This document shows, in pieces, positions 1 to 6,933 of a stretch of DNA of 23,201 nt. Numbering within the stretch: the first letter of the stretch is position 1; every line of letters begins with the position of its first letter. Origin of the DNA: Euryarchaeota archaeon UBA40 (GTDB lineage: Archaea > Thermoplasmatota > Poseidoniia > Poseidoniales > Thalassarchaeaceae); assembly GCA_002506875.1 (NCBI GenBank), contig DAYJ01000126.1:1-23201 (forward strand), in the 5' to 3' direction. The notes below the pieces were generated by a model. That model did not search any database, had not been told where the DNA came from, and worked only from the letters and a program-made list of their open reading frames with translations. Made by a program: the position numbers and the translations under genes.

Positions 1-619
1 ACCTATCAAGGACGGAATCAACGCCACGGGCAACACGCCTCCCCCAGCCTACTCGTGGCCCTGCGAGGGCCATCTCAATATTCAGATTGGCACCCGAGAT
101 ATGTGAAACAATTTCCTGTCGAGCCTTCGAATCCAGATGCAGTATGCTAGGGTGACGGTAGTGGATATGGAAGCCACGGTGCCCCGAGAAACTGAAAGTT
201 GCATGCTCTTCCTTGAATCCGAAATCTGGCTCTAAGAAGTCATTCCAAAGACGATATGCCTGCTCCTGAATAGTAGTTAGCATCGCAGGAAAATTGAGGG
301 CATCGACCCCAGGAAGATGGTCTCCATCCAAATCGAAAATTAGATCTGCACCTCGCCAGCCCTTGTCAGCCATCTTCCACTCAGAAGGACGGTCATAGTA
401 TGCCGTACTGTGAAAGCATGAGTGAGGGGGACTTGAACGCGTCAATACTTGATGCAAATCTTCCGAACTAGAATACCCCAAATGACGACGCGGAGGCCGT
501 TCATCCCAACCCATGAACATCCATTCCCGGCTTCGAAGACGAGGAGGAAGATAGAGATCTGAGGGGGCAAGGCTTCGATAGAACTCCGAGAAACGGAACT
601 GATGCCTGGCCGTACTCAC
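1..619 (-). CDS. priS: DNA primase small (catalytic) subunit, 3' end outside the window
   Basis: Makes RNA/DNA primers for replication as the catalytic partner of PriL. The N-terminal 206 codons are visible. Diagnostic archaeo-eukaryotic primase motifs are present: FDLDGDH at residues 95-101, whose D96 and D98 match two of the three catalytic metal-binding aspartates, and SGHRGFHIH at 145-153, the nucleotide-binding motif. The third aspartate would lie beyond the edge. The start is a GTG at 617-619: an in-frame TAG lies only a few codons upstream and the next in-frame ATG would remove conserved sequence. The GTG sits 26 nt after the stop of the small zinc-knuckle gene on the same strand, so the two are probably cotranscribed. 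No strong Shine-Dalgarno is seen. Family assignment is very secure; the exact start is less so. Confidence 0.93.
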   Translation of the reverse strand, partial: MSTARHQFRFSEFYRSLAPSDLYLPPRLRSREWMFMGWDERPPRRHLGYSSSEDLHQVLTRSSPPHSCFHSTAYYDRPSEWKMADKGWRGADLIFDLDGDHLPGVDALNFPAMLTTIQEQAYRLWNDFLEPDFGFKEEHATFSFSGHRGFHIHYRHPSILHLDSKARQEIVSHISGANLNIEMALAGPRVGWGRRVARGVDSVLDR

Positions 620-645
620 ATCAGCAGACAGGGAACGACGCTAAA

Positions 646-840
646 TCAATCCATCCGGAGACCGGATACTTCCTTCGGCTCAGAGGCGCTAGATGCTCCA
701 GTGACCTTCTCGTAACAAGAGAAGCAATGGTACTCGGAATCAATGACCAAAGCCTCAGCGAAGATTAGAGGTGATTCACACGAAGCACACTTTGGCCCAA
801 GTTGACCTCGAGCGATGCTGAGTTTCTCTGCGTCGACCAT
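646..840 (-). CDS. Small zinc-knuckle protein upstream of priS, unknown function
   Basis: A 64-residue protein with two CxxC pairs (CASC at 18-21 and CFSC at 39-42) separated by 17 residues, the spacing of a zinc ribbon or rubredoxin-like knuckle. The last 15 residues are polar and look disordered. I chose the ATG at 840; a GTG at 900 would add 20 residues of hydrophobic, low-complexity sequence and would remove most of the divergent promoter space shared with mqnD. It lies 26 nt before priS and may be a replication or transcription accessory factor, but only the gene order suggests this. No family recognised. Confidence 0.6.
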   Translation of the reverse strand: MVDAEKLSIARGQLGPKCASCESPLIFAEALVIDSEYHCFSCYEKVTGASSASEPKEVSGLRMD

Positions 841-906
841 GAAGTGCCACAATCGAGTGAGGCATTTCAAGACAGCGGCCAAAGGAACCCCAAGTGTCAC
901 ACATTC

Positions 907-916
907 GTTTTTACAC
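907..916 (+). promoter_or_regulatory. Possible TATA box of mqnD
   Basis: A T-rich stretch (gtttttacac) is centred about 26 nt before the ATG at 938, the distance expected if transcription starts at the start codon (leaderless mRNA). It is not a perfect archaeal TATA box. No Shine-Dalgarno precedes this ATG, which agrees with a leaderless start. Confidence 0.35.
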
Positions 917-937
917 CGAACCTACCGGTCCTGTTAC

Positions 938-1804
938 ATGACGTCAGGGGAACCCCATACTATTCGCATCGGCCACTCTCCGGATCCAGACGACGCATTC
1001 ATGTTTCATGCCATGACTACCGGTCGTTTCGATACTACTCCATATCTGTACAAACATGAACTGCTCGACATTGAGACACTAAATCAAAAGGCATTGAACA
1101 GCGAATTCGAAGTATCCGCTGTTTCAATCCATGCATTACCCGACGTACTGGGCGATTATGCTCTGATGAACTGCGGCGCCTCGATGGGTGAGGGATATGG
1201 CCCTAGAATCGTCACACTAGGGGAGAAAACCATCGATCAGATACTTGATGGGAAAATCGCAATACCTGGGATAAAGACCTCAGCCCATCTCGCGCTTAGA
1301 ATCATGGTAGGTGATTTGGATACTGTTGTCGTCCCATTCGACGAAATCATGGATGAGGTCAAGGCAGGCAATGTTGATGCTGGACTAATCATCCACGAGG
1401 GGCAATTAACTTGGAAGGATGAAGGCCTCCATCTTGTCGCCGACCTTGGCGAGATGTGGGCTGAAAGGACGGGGGGACTGCCTCTCCCTCTTGGCGGAAA
1501 TGTCGTACGACGCGATCTTGGAAAAGATGCATGCGACGTTATCACGGAACATGTCCGACTTTCAATAGCACATGCCATTGCAGACCCTGAAGAAGGCCTT
1601 GCATTCGCAATCGAATGGGGGCGAGGAATTGATGAAGAGACAAACGAAGAGTTTGTTCAGATGTATGTTAACGAACGAACGATCGACTATGGCCCTGAAG
1701 GTCGAGAAGCAGTGCGACGTTTTCTCAAGGAAGGCCAACAAATTGGAATGATTCGGGCTGATCTTGACGTGGATGGGCTTGAGTTCATCGGAGCGGAGGA
1801 ATAG
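938..1804 (+). CDS. mqnD: 1,4-dihydroxy-6-naphthoate synthase (futalosine menaquinone pathway)
   Basis: Converts cyclic dehypoxanthine futalosine to 1,4-dihydroxy-6-naphthoate, late in the futalosine route to menaquinone. The 288-residue product has the family's periplasmic-binding-protein-like fold signatures: HSPDPDDAFMF at 13-23, VSAVSIHALP at 59-68, CGASMGEGYGP at 79-89 and IIHEGQ at 151-156, whose H153 corresponds to the proposed catalytic histidine. An upstream in-frame ATG at 815 would add 41 unrelated residues overlapping the opposite gene; the ATG at 938 begins just before the conserved strand and is preferred. The next gene starts 2 nt after the stop. Two further pathway genes (mqnE, mqnA) lie about 3 kb away on the other strand; mqnB and mqnC are not in this window. 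Confidence 0.93.
   Translation: MTSGEPHTIRIGHSPDPDDAFMFHAMTTGRFDTTPYLYKHELLDIETLNQKALNSEFEVSAVSIHALPDVLGDYALMNCGASMGEGYGPRIVTLGEKTIDQILDGKIAIPGIKTSAHLALRIMVGDLDTVVVPFDEIMDEVKAGNVDAGLIIHEGQLTWKDEGLHLVADLGEMWAERTGGLPLPLGGNVVRRDLGKDACDVITEHVRLSIAHAIADPEEGLAFAIEWGRGIDEETNEEFVQMYVNERTIDYGPEGREAVRRFLKEGQQIGMIRADLDVDGLEFIGAEE
1795..1799 (+). promoter_or_regulatory. Shine-Dalgarno site fixing the GTG start at 1807
   Basis: GGAGG lies inside the last codons of mqnD, 7 nt before the GTG of the DOHH-like gene. It supports that GTG as the true start and indicates translation coupled to mqnD from one mRNA. Confidence 0.7.
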
Positions 1805-1806
1805 GC

Positions 1807-2283
1807 GTGGACGAACGGCCAGAACGTTCAGAGTTCGATTCTGTCGACCCGGCACCCCCCAGTGATGAAAATGACATATTTTCACTAAAATCCACGCTCT
1901 GCGATGAATCTGCTAGAATGTTTCTACGAATGCGCGCCCTATTCTCGCTTCGAAACATCGGCGGGAAAGATGCTGTAGATGCGTTAGCCGCCGCATTCGA
2001 ATCTGATTCTGCGCTACTCAAGCACGAAATTGCATATGTCATGGGGCAGATGCAGGATTCGGCAGCAGTCCCACATCTAATCGATCGATTGGCCGATGGA
2101 GATGAGGATGTCATGGTACGCCATGAAGCAGCTGAAGCCTTAGGTGCAATTGGCGATAGAACTGCTCTCGCAACCTTAGAAGAATTCGTGGATGACGATG
2201 CAGTTGTAGTAGCAGAATCCTGCGAAGTTGCCCTCGATTTACTAGAGTATGTCTCATCAAAACGTCTCAATTATGCTGATTGA
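1807..2283 (+). CDS. Half-length deoxyhypusine-hydroxylase-like HEAT-repeat protein
   Basis: A 158-residue alpha-helical HEAT-repeat protein. It carries two His-Glu pairs, KHE at 72-74 and RHE at 105-107, 33 residues apart, followed by Ala-rich helix ends (EAAEALGAIGD at 107-117). Eukaryotic deoxyhypusine hydroxylase (DOHH) has two such halves, each with two His-Glu pairs 33 residues apart, which jointly bind a di-iron centre that hydroxylates deoxyhypusine on eIF5A. From memory, this protein matches the C-terminal half of human DOHH almost throughout, including the linker VDPAPP (13-18), ESCEVALDL (137-145) and the final YAD. One copy lacks half of the ligands, so a homodimer would be needed. 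Start is GTG with a strong ribosome site, 2 nt after mqnD. Alternatives: another HEAT protein such as a bilin-lyase relative, or a scaffold without iron. Confidence 0.78.
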   Translation: MDERPERSEFDSVDPAPPSDENDIFSLKSTLCDESARMFLRMRALFSLRNIGGKDAVDALAAAFESDSALLKHEIAYVMGQMQDSAAVPHLIDRLADGDEDVMVRHEAAEALGAIGDRTALATLEEFVDDDAVVVAESCEVALDLLEYVSSKRLNYAD

Positions 2284-2292
2284 GACCATACG

Positions 2293-2300
2293 GATATAAC
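2293..2300 (+). promoter_or_regulatory. TATA-like box of the EF-hand membrane protein gene
   Basis: gatataac is centred about 26 nt before the ATG at 2322, giving a predicted leaderless transcript. It favours ATG 2322 over the TTG at 2280, which lies upstream of this box and overlaps the previous stop. Confidence 0.5.
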
Positions 2301-2321
2301 AGGCGTATCCTTGCTATTCGC

Positions 2322-4886
2322 ATGCAGGCTCGCGTTCTCAGCGGATGTCTGGTCCTGCTTTTGCTCCTGCCGGTCGTCGTAGCTGACATTCCTGAGCCTG
2401 TCCATGTGCTCGATGATAGCCTACACATGGATCGACTCGATGGTAGGCTAGCCACCGATATCATCGATGTTGCACACTCACCCGATGGCTCAATGTTCGC
2501 CTCCGCAGATATGGTCTACGTGAATGTCTGGAGAACGGATGGAGAACTCCTCTTCTCCACCGCGATGGGTGAATTTAGTGGGCATGAGATTATCGATATC
2601 ACTTGGACAACTGATTCATCCAAGTTGATTGTAGCCCAGGTTCAACCGATGTCAGGGCTTCCGTCAGTGACAGCTCTGAAAGTTGCAGACCACACAGACA
2701 AGCGAATCCATACAGAAGAACCTGTAGATGGAATCCAAGTCCAAGCGGTTAATTCAACGCAGGTAATCTTCTCAACAGCAGATGATAACCTAGTAGTATA
2801 CAATATCAACGAAAGTGGGCTTCAGTTAGAGGCATCCGTGGATCTTGGAGGAGAAGTAGGGTGCACTGCAGTAGATAACACGACCTCGCGCGTGATTGTT
2901 GGATTAACGGATGACAGTGACCACTTCGTAACTCTCCTCAATCTCGATGACCTATCTATCCTTCATTCATGGCCAGTGGATGCTCCCATATCGGACTGCG
3001 CATTCAGCCACAATGGTGCTGAAGTAATATGGTCACTCAATGATGCAATCGTTCAACGACAGGCTACTGACCCCTACTCATTCCTATCAATCATTCAAAC
3101 GGAATCATCTGTCATTCAATTTGAGGAAATCTTCCTCGATGACGAGATTATCGCCTTGACCGGGACGATTGGTGAACAACAATGGTTGGAATCCTGGAAC
3201 ACAATCAATCAACAACTCAATTGGAGAATGCAACTCGGTATGCAGACGCATGTATTTTCACTATCTTCAGATTCCTCCGAAATTGCCTTCGCAACCAATA
3301 CAGGGATTATCCCGATACACCGTTCCATACCTCACGAAACAGGAGTTATCGCTGATGGAGTCGACACTGACGGAGATGGGATCCCTGACTCATTGGACAG
3401 TGATGATGACGGCGACATGATACCCGACTCATTCGACAACACCTGTGCTGAGAGTTCAGATTGTGGTGTCAATGCCGACTTAGACAACATACGGCGGATT
3501 GAACTTGACCTTTCTCCGAATGGCACACTAACTGTCAAAGAGACGATTACCTTGCCGTTGGAATTTTCAAGAGATATTCGCACCATCTCTGCAGTCGCCC
3601 TTACTGACGACGCAACGACTTCCTTCTCAGAAGCAGGGATGATGGCACGCCAATTGTGTGGTCCAGCGGATTTAGATTCGATCGCACAAGAGTGGATAGA
3701 CATTGTGAGGATTAATGGTAGCGTCCCTTGGGGAGCAGAGACGAGTTGTGAAATCAATGAAGGATTGAGTGGAACTTCAACCCTTCAGAACGGAGTCGGT
3801 TGGTTGAGTCATGTGAGGATGACTTGGACTACAACGTTGAAGATTGACCCGACACGCATGGTAGAACCCTATGATGTACGGATACTCCAAGGTCTCGAAT
3901 CAAGAGAAGGCAGTATTCTGCAGAGCATCGATAGTAGACCAGCAATCGTCCACGTCATGGTAGAGGGGGAACTGAGGAACAGCTCCACCGTTTGGACTAT
4001 GAGCGATTTATTAGATCTGAAGGTAACCCCTCCCGATGAACCTGAACCCACACTTGTAGGAAGTTTTCTCGACACATTCCTACAACCATTGGTAATTATC
4101 CCCCTCATAATCGCCGCTGGTGCAGTTATATTTCTAATTTTGAAGCGACGCATAAGCTACGAGTATGAACTTGAGGAGATTTGTGAGGTATGTGGATCGA
4201 TGAACCCTCCTGGTTCTTTGCTCTGCTCTCAATGTGGTGCTCTCTTCGTCTATGATCAAGTAATGGAGAAACTTGAGTCATGGATGATAAATAATGAAAT
4301 GAGTGTCAGAGACCTGTTTAATCGCTTTGACGAAGACGGAAACGGGACACTAGAATCAGATGAACTAGTCGCTGGACTTCGCTCTCTCAAGATTGCTGCG
4401 TTACCGGTGGCACAACTGGAGGCACTCGTGGAAAGTTTGGACGAGGATGGAAATGGGGTCATTGATTTCGAAGAGTTTGAAATGGCAATTGGTAGCGTAC
4501 AAACAATGCAAGACGACGAGGATTTCGATGAAGAACTAGAAATCTGGAACGAAGAGAAAGTGACCGAGAAGGCTGCACCTCGTCGACCACCTGATCAACG
4601 ACAGAAAACAAACGAGGAACCTATTCAGAAGAAAGCTCCTCGTGCACCACCTAATCAGAGAAAAGATGTGAACGAATACTCTGAACCTGAGCCTTCTGAA
4701 CCTACTCGACGCCGACGAGTAAGTCGGTCATCCAAGCGAAAGGTGACAAAACGAGTCACTAGAGATGCAACAATGGACGAGATTCTCGAAGCGAGTGATG
4801 TTGATCTGGATAACTCCGAATTCAAGAACACAGATGATGACGAAGATTACGATGCTGCATTGCGGCGATTAACTGGTTCTGACTGA
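2322..4886 (+). CDS. Single-pass membrane protein: outside beta-propeller, inside zinc ribbon and two EF-hands
   Basis: An 854-residue protein of unknown function with a receptor-like layout. Residues 1-21 form a signal peptide (charged start, Leu/Val core, VVVA cleavage region). About 30-340 show WD/PQQ-propeller-like blades such as HSPDGSMFASAD. About 345-375 hold thrombospondin type-3-like calcium repeats (DTDGDGIPDSLD). A further exported domain with several cysteines follows, then one transmembrane helix at about 588-609 ending in KRR, which places the rest in the cytoplasm. There, CEVC...CSQC (about 620-637) is a zinc ribbon, and two canonical 12-residue EF-hand loops (DEDGNGTLESDE near 670, DEDGNGVIDFEE near 705) follow. 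The tail is charged and rich in Pro, Arg and Glu. It may sense Ca2+ or a surface ligand; that is inference. Its last 40 nt overlap the convergent mqnA. Confidence 0.85.
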   Translation: MQARVLSGCLVLLLLLPVVVADIPEPVHVLDDSLHMDRLDGRLATDIIDVAHSPDGSMFASADMVYVNVWRTDGELLFSTAMGEFSGHEIIDITWTTDSSKLIVAQVQPMSGLPSVTALKVADHTDKRIHTEEPVDGIQVQAVNSTQVIFSTADDNLVVYNINESGLQLEASVDLGGEVGCTAVDNTTSRVIVGLTDDSDHFVTLLNLDDLSILHSWPVDAPISDCAFSHNGAEVIWSLNDAIVQRQATDPYSFLSIIQTESSVIQFEEIFLDDEIIALTGTIGEQQWLESWNTINQQLNWRMQLGMQTHVFSLSSDSSEIAFATNTGIIPIHRSIPHETGVIADGVDTDGDGIPDSLDSDDDGDMIPDSFDNTCAESSDCGVNADLDNIRRIELDLSPNGTLTVKETITLPLEFSRDIRTISAVALTDDATTSFSEAGMMARQLCGPADLDSIAQEWIDIVRINGSVPWGAETSCEINEGLSGTSTLQNGVGWLSHVRMTWTTTLKIDPTRMVEPYDVRILQGLESREGSILQSIDSRPAIVHVMVEGELRNSSTVWTMSDLLDLKVTPPDEPEPTLVGSFLDTFLQPLVIIPLIIAAGAVIFLILKRRISYEYELEEICEVCGSMNPPGSLLCSQCGALFVYDQVMEKLESWMINNEMSVRDLFNRFDEDGNGTLESDELVAGLRSLKIAALPVAQLEALVESLDEDGNGVIDFEEFEMAIGSVQTMQDDEDFDEELEIWNEEKVTEKAAPRRPPDQRQKTNEEPIQKKAPRAPPNQRKDVNEYSEPEPSEPTRRRRVSRSSKRKVTKRVTRDATMDEILEASDVDLDNSEFKNTDDDEDYDAALRRLTGSD

Positions 4887-5677
4887 TTATCAACCCACCA
4901 GGGCACTTCACCCTCAAGGCCACAGACATCTGTCGCAAATCGTTGCATGCTAGCACGATCTTTGGGCGTCAATCGATTCCTTACCTCGGATCCGAAATAG
5001 GTCTCCATTCTGCCCACACTAAATCGAGTAACCTTTGCAGATCTTGCGATTACCTCCTGTCTAAACAATGGCTCATTCTCGAATCTAGATAGGGCGCCCT
5101 CAAGATCAGAAATAGCACAACTCACCGCTGTAATGTCCGCATCTTGGCGTGCACAGAATACACCGAATACCATGGGCATATCAGTGATGTCTAACCATTC
5201 ATCTCCAAGATCCATTCGGACGAGGTCTGGCTGGAGATGCGCGTGATGGATTGCACGATCACCGATCAATAGCGCCCCATCACATCGTTCAAGCATGGAT
5301 TCTAGATTCGGCCCCATCTCTATGAGTCGAGGTCGGAATCCGCGCTCAGATAGAAGCCATGGTAGCAATGTCCTCGAAGTAGAGGAATCCGTAGGCACTG
5401 CGATATCCCTCATTTCCTCAACAGGACAATCACCAAACAGGAGCACGGACCCAACTCCCCCATCCGAAGCAATCCCAATTGAATCAATAGCACACAGAGT
5501 GTCGGCATTTCTCGCTAAGTCAGCCATTGGAATCGGTGCAATTAGACATTCACCACGCAGGAGATGCCCAGTTAACCACGAAGGAGGGGCGGGCAGAACC
5601 TTCCATTTAGGGTCAAGACCATGGAACAAAGGATCACAATTCGCAAACGATACACGGCCAATAACATCTGTACGCAT
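4847..5677 (-). CDS. mqnA: Chorismate dehydratase (futalosine menaquinone pathway)
   Basis: Removes water from chorismate to give 3-enolpyruvyl-benzoate, the first committed step of the futalosine pathway and the substrate for MqnE encoded just upstream. The 276-residue protein starts with IGRVSFANCDPLFHGL, the family's opening strand and substrate loop, and contains the LLIGDRAI block followed by DLGDEWLDITDMPMVFGVF, both typical of MqnA. The start ATG at 5675-5677 is 4 nt after the mqnE stop, with a GGGGTG ribosome site at good spacing; an upstream ATG at 5839 would merely read through mqnE in another frame. The two genes therefore form an operon. The 3' end overlaps the convergent membrane-protein gene by 40 nt. 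Confidence 0.93.
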   Translation of the reverse strand: MRTDVIGRVSFANCDPLFHGLDPKWKVLPAPPSWLTGHLLRGECLIAPIPMADLARNADTLCAIDSIGIASDGGVGSVLLFGDCPVEEMRDIAVPTDSSTSRTLLPWLLSERGFRPRLIEMGPNLESMLERCDGALLIGDRAIHHAHLQPDLVRMDLGDEWLDITDMPMVFGVFCARQDADITAVSCAISDLEGALSRFENEPLFRQEVIARSAKVTRFSVGRMETYFGSEVRNRLTPKDRASMQRFATDVCGLEGEVPWWVDNQSEPVNRRNAAS

Positions 5678-5681
5678 CCTT

Positions 5682-6890
5682 TCACACCCCTTCAGCAATC
5701 GGCAATGCAACCCAACGGTCATCGTCGGATGGTGGCCTTCGAATATATCGTTGAAATCGATTGTAGATTGTAGAACGACGAATTGGAACCCCTCCCGCAT
5801 CCTCGATGAGTCGTGAAAGACGATCAAGATCATCCTCAACAGAGGTCATGCTCCCAGCTTCATGCATAATCTCCTCATGGCCGACAGTGCCATCCACATC
5901 ATCTGCACCAGAGTTCAGAGCTATTGCTGCAAGTTTGTCTCCAATGTTCATCCTGTACGCCTTGATGTGAGGGATATTGTCAAGCATGATTCTTGAAATT
6001 GCAATCATCCGAATCGTCTCTGAACCAGTAGAGTGTTGCGCCTGAGGCAATCGGGACCGATCAGGAAGGAACGGGTAAGGCACAAAGCACTGGAATCCTC
6101 CAGTATCGTCCTGAAGTTTTCGTAGTCGGTCCAAATGCCGAATCCGATGCTCGGCCTGTTCTACAGTCCCGAATAACATAGTACAATTCGTAGGTAAACC
6201 GAGATGATGTGCTGTTCGATGAATATCAAGATACTCGTCACTAGATTCTTTGCCATTACAAATGATGTTACGAATCTCATCATCTAGAATTTCTGCACCA
6301 CCGCCAGGTAATGATGTCAAACCCGCCTCCTTCAATGTTGAAAGAACCTCAACGAAGGTCATCTTGCTCATCGAAGAAAGATGCTTGACTTCGACTGCAG
6401 TCAAACACTTCATAGAAAGATGCGGATGCGCTTTCTTCGCAGAATGGATTAGTTCCGCATAATGCTCAACAGTCCAATCAGGATGTAGTCCTCCGACGGA
6501 ATGTACTTCGTCAATACGGCTTGAAAAGGGCCGGATACGTGAGAGATACTCTTCGACAGATAACGCGTATGCATCATCCGCCTTCCGACCTCTACGAAAT
6601 GCACAGAAACGGCAAGCTAGGACGCAGATGTTAGTTGGATTGACATGCAAATTTGAATTGAAATATACCTCTTCCTCAAAGCGAGCTACTTTGAGTGCCT
6701 TACCCAGAAGTCGAAGGTCAGTCAAATCAGCCTCCAAAAGCAATTTGACACCCAGATCATTGCTTACTCGACCATTTATTTCCAGATCTCTCGCCGCTTC
6801 AATAACGAGTGTGTCATCGATACCGCCTAGTTGCTCGACGACGGTTGGAAAGCGTCGACGCCAATCTGAGTGGCCCTTTGCACCTAGCAT
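5682..6890 (-). CDS. mqnE: Aminofutalosine synthase, radical SAM enzyme
   Basis: Joins 3-enolpyruvyl-benzoate to the SAM adenosyl group to form aminofutalosine. The 402-residue protein has the radical SAM cluster motif CxxxCxxC at C89, C93 and C96 within NPTNICVLACRFCAF. MqnE-type blocks follow: HSVGGLHP, SLPGGGAEI, HRTAHHLGLPTNCTMLFG, DDTGGFQCFVP and HIKAYRMNIG. These match MqnE better than its paralogue MqnC (cyclic dehypoxanthine futalosine synthase) and the related CofG/CofH. The product feeds MqnB and MqnC, which are not in the window, and then MqnD at 938-1804. It starts 43 nt downstream of the P-type ATPase gene and is followed after 4 nt by mqnA. I see no clear TATA box or ribosome site before its ATG, so it may depend on ATPase-gene transcription. 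Confidence 0.92.
   Translation of the reverse strand: MLGAKGHSDWRRRFPTVVEQLGGIDDTLVIEAARDLEINGRVSNDLGVKLLLEADLTDLRLLGKALKVARFEEEVYFNSNLHVNPTNICVLACRFCAFRRGRKADDAYALSVEEYLSRIRPFSSRIDEVHSVGGLHPDWTVEHYAELIHSAKKAHPHLSMKCLTAVEVKHLSSMSKMTFVEVLSTLKEAGLTSLPGGGAEILDDEIRNIICNGKESSDEYLDIHRTAHHLGLPTNCTMLFGTVEQAEHRIRHLDRLRKLQDDTGGFQCFVPYPFLPDRSRLPQAQHSTGSETIRMIAISRIMLDNIPHIKAYRMNIGDKLAAIALNSGADDVDGTVGHEEIMHEAGSMTSVEDDLDRLSRLIEDAGGVPIRRSTIYNRFQRYIRRPPSDDDRWVALPIAEGV
5685..5690 (-). promoter_or_regulatory. Shine-Dalgarno site of mqnA
   Basis: GGGGTG (read on the minus strand) lies in the last codons of mqnE, 7 nt before the mqnA ATG. It decides the mqnA start at 5677 and shows the pair is translated from one mRNA. 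Confidence 0.6.
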
Positions 6891-6933
6891 TAGTAACAGT
6901 CATGGGTCGAGGCTGTGACTCATGAATCCTCGC

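Noticed and set aside
815..937. N-terminal extension of mqnD from the ATG at 815
   Set aside because: The 41 extra residues are not conserved in the family, overlap the opposite zinc-knuckle gene and lie upstream of the likely TATA box.
1785..2270. 161-codon minus-strand reading frame opposite the DOHH-like gene
   Set aside because: Its Ser/Arg-rich low-complexity translation is the antisense shadow of the HEAT gene, which has clear family motifs and a ribosome site.
2280..2321. TTG start of the EF-hand protein at 2280
   Set aside because: It overlaps the preceding stop, would put an Arg-rich stretch before the signal peptide and lies upstream of the TATA-like box that fits ATG 2322.
5682..6890. 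Assignment as MqnC or CofG/CofH
   Set aside because: The order and wording of blocks (SLPGGGAEI, TGGFQCFVP, HIKAYRMNIG) fit aminofutalosine synthase MqnE better, and the adjacent mqnA supplies its substrate.
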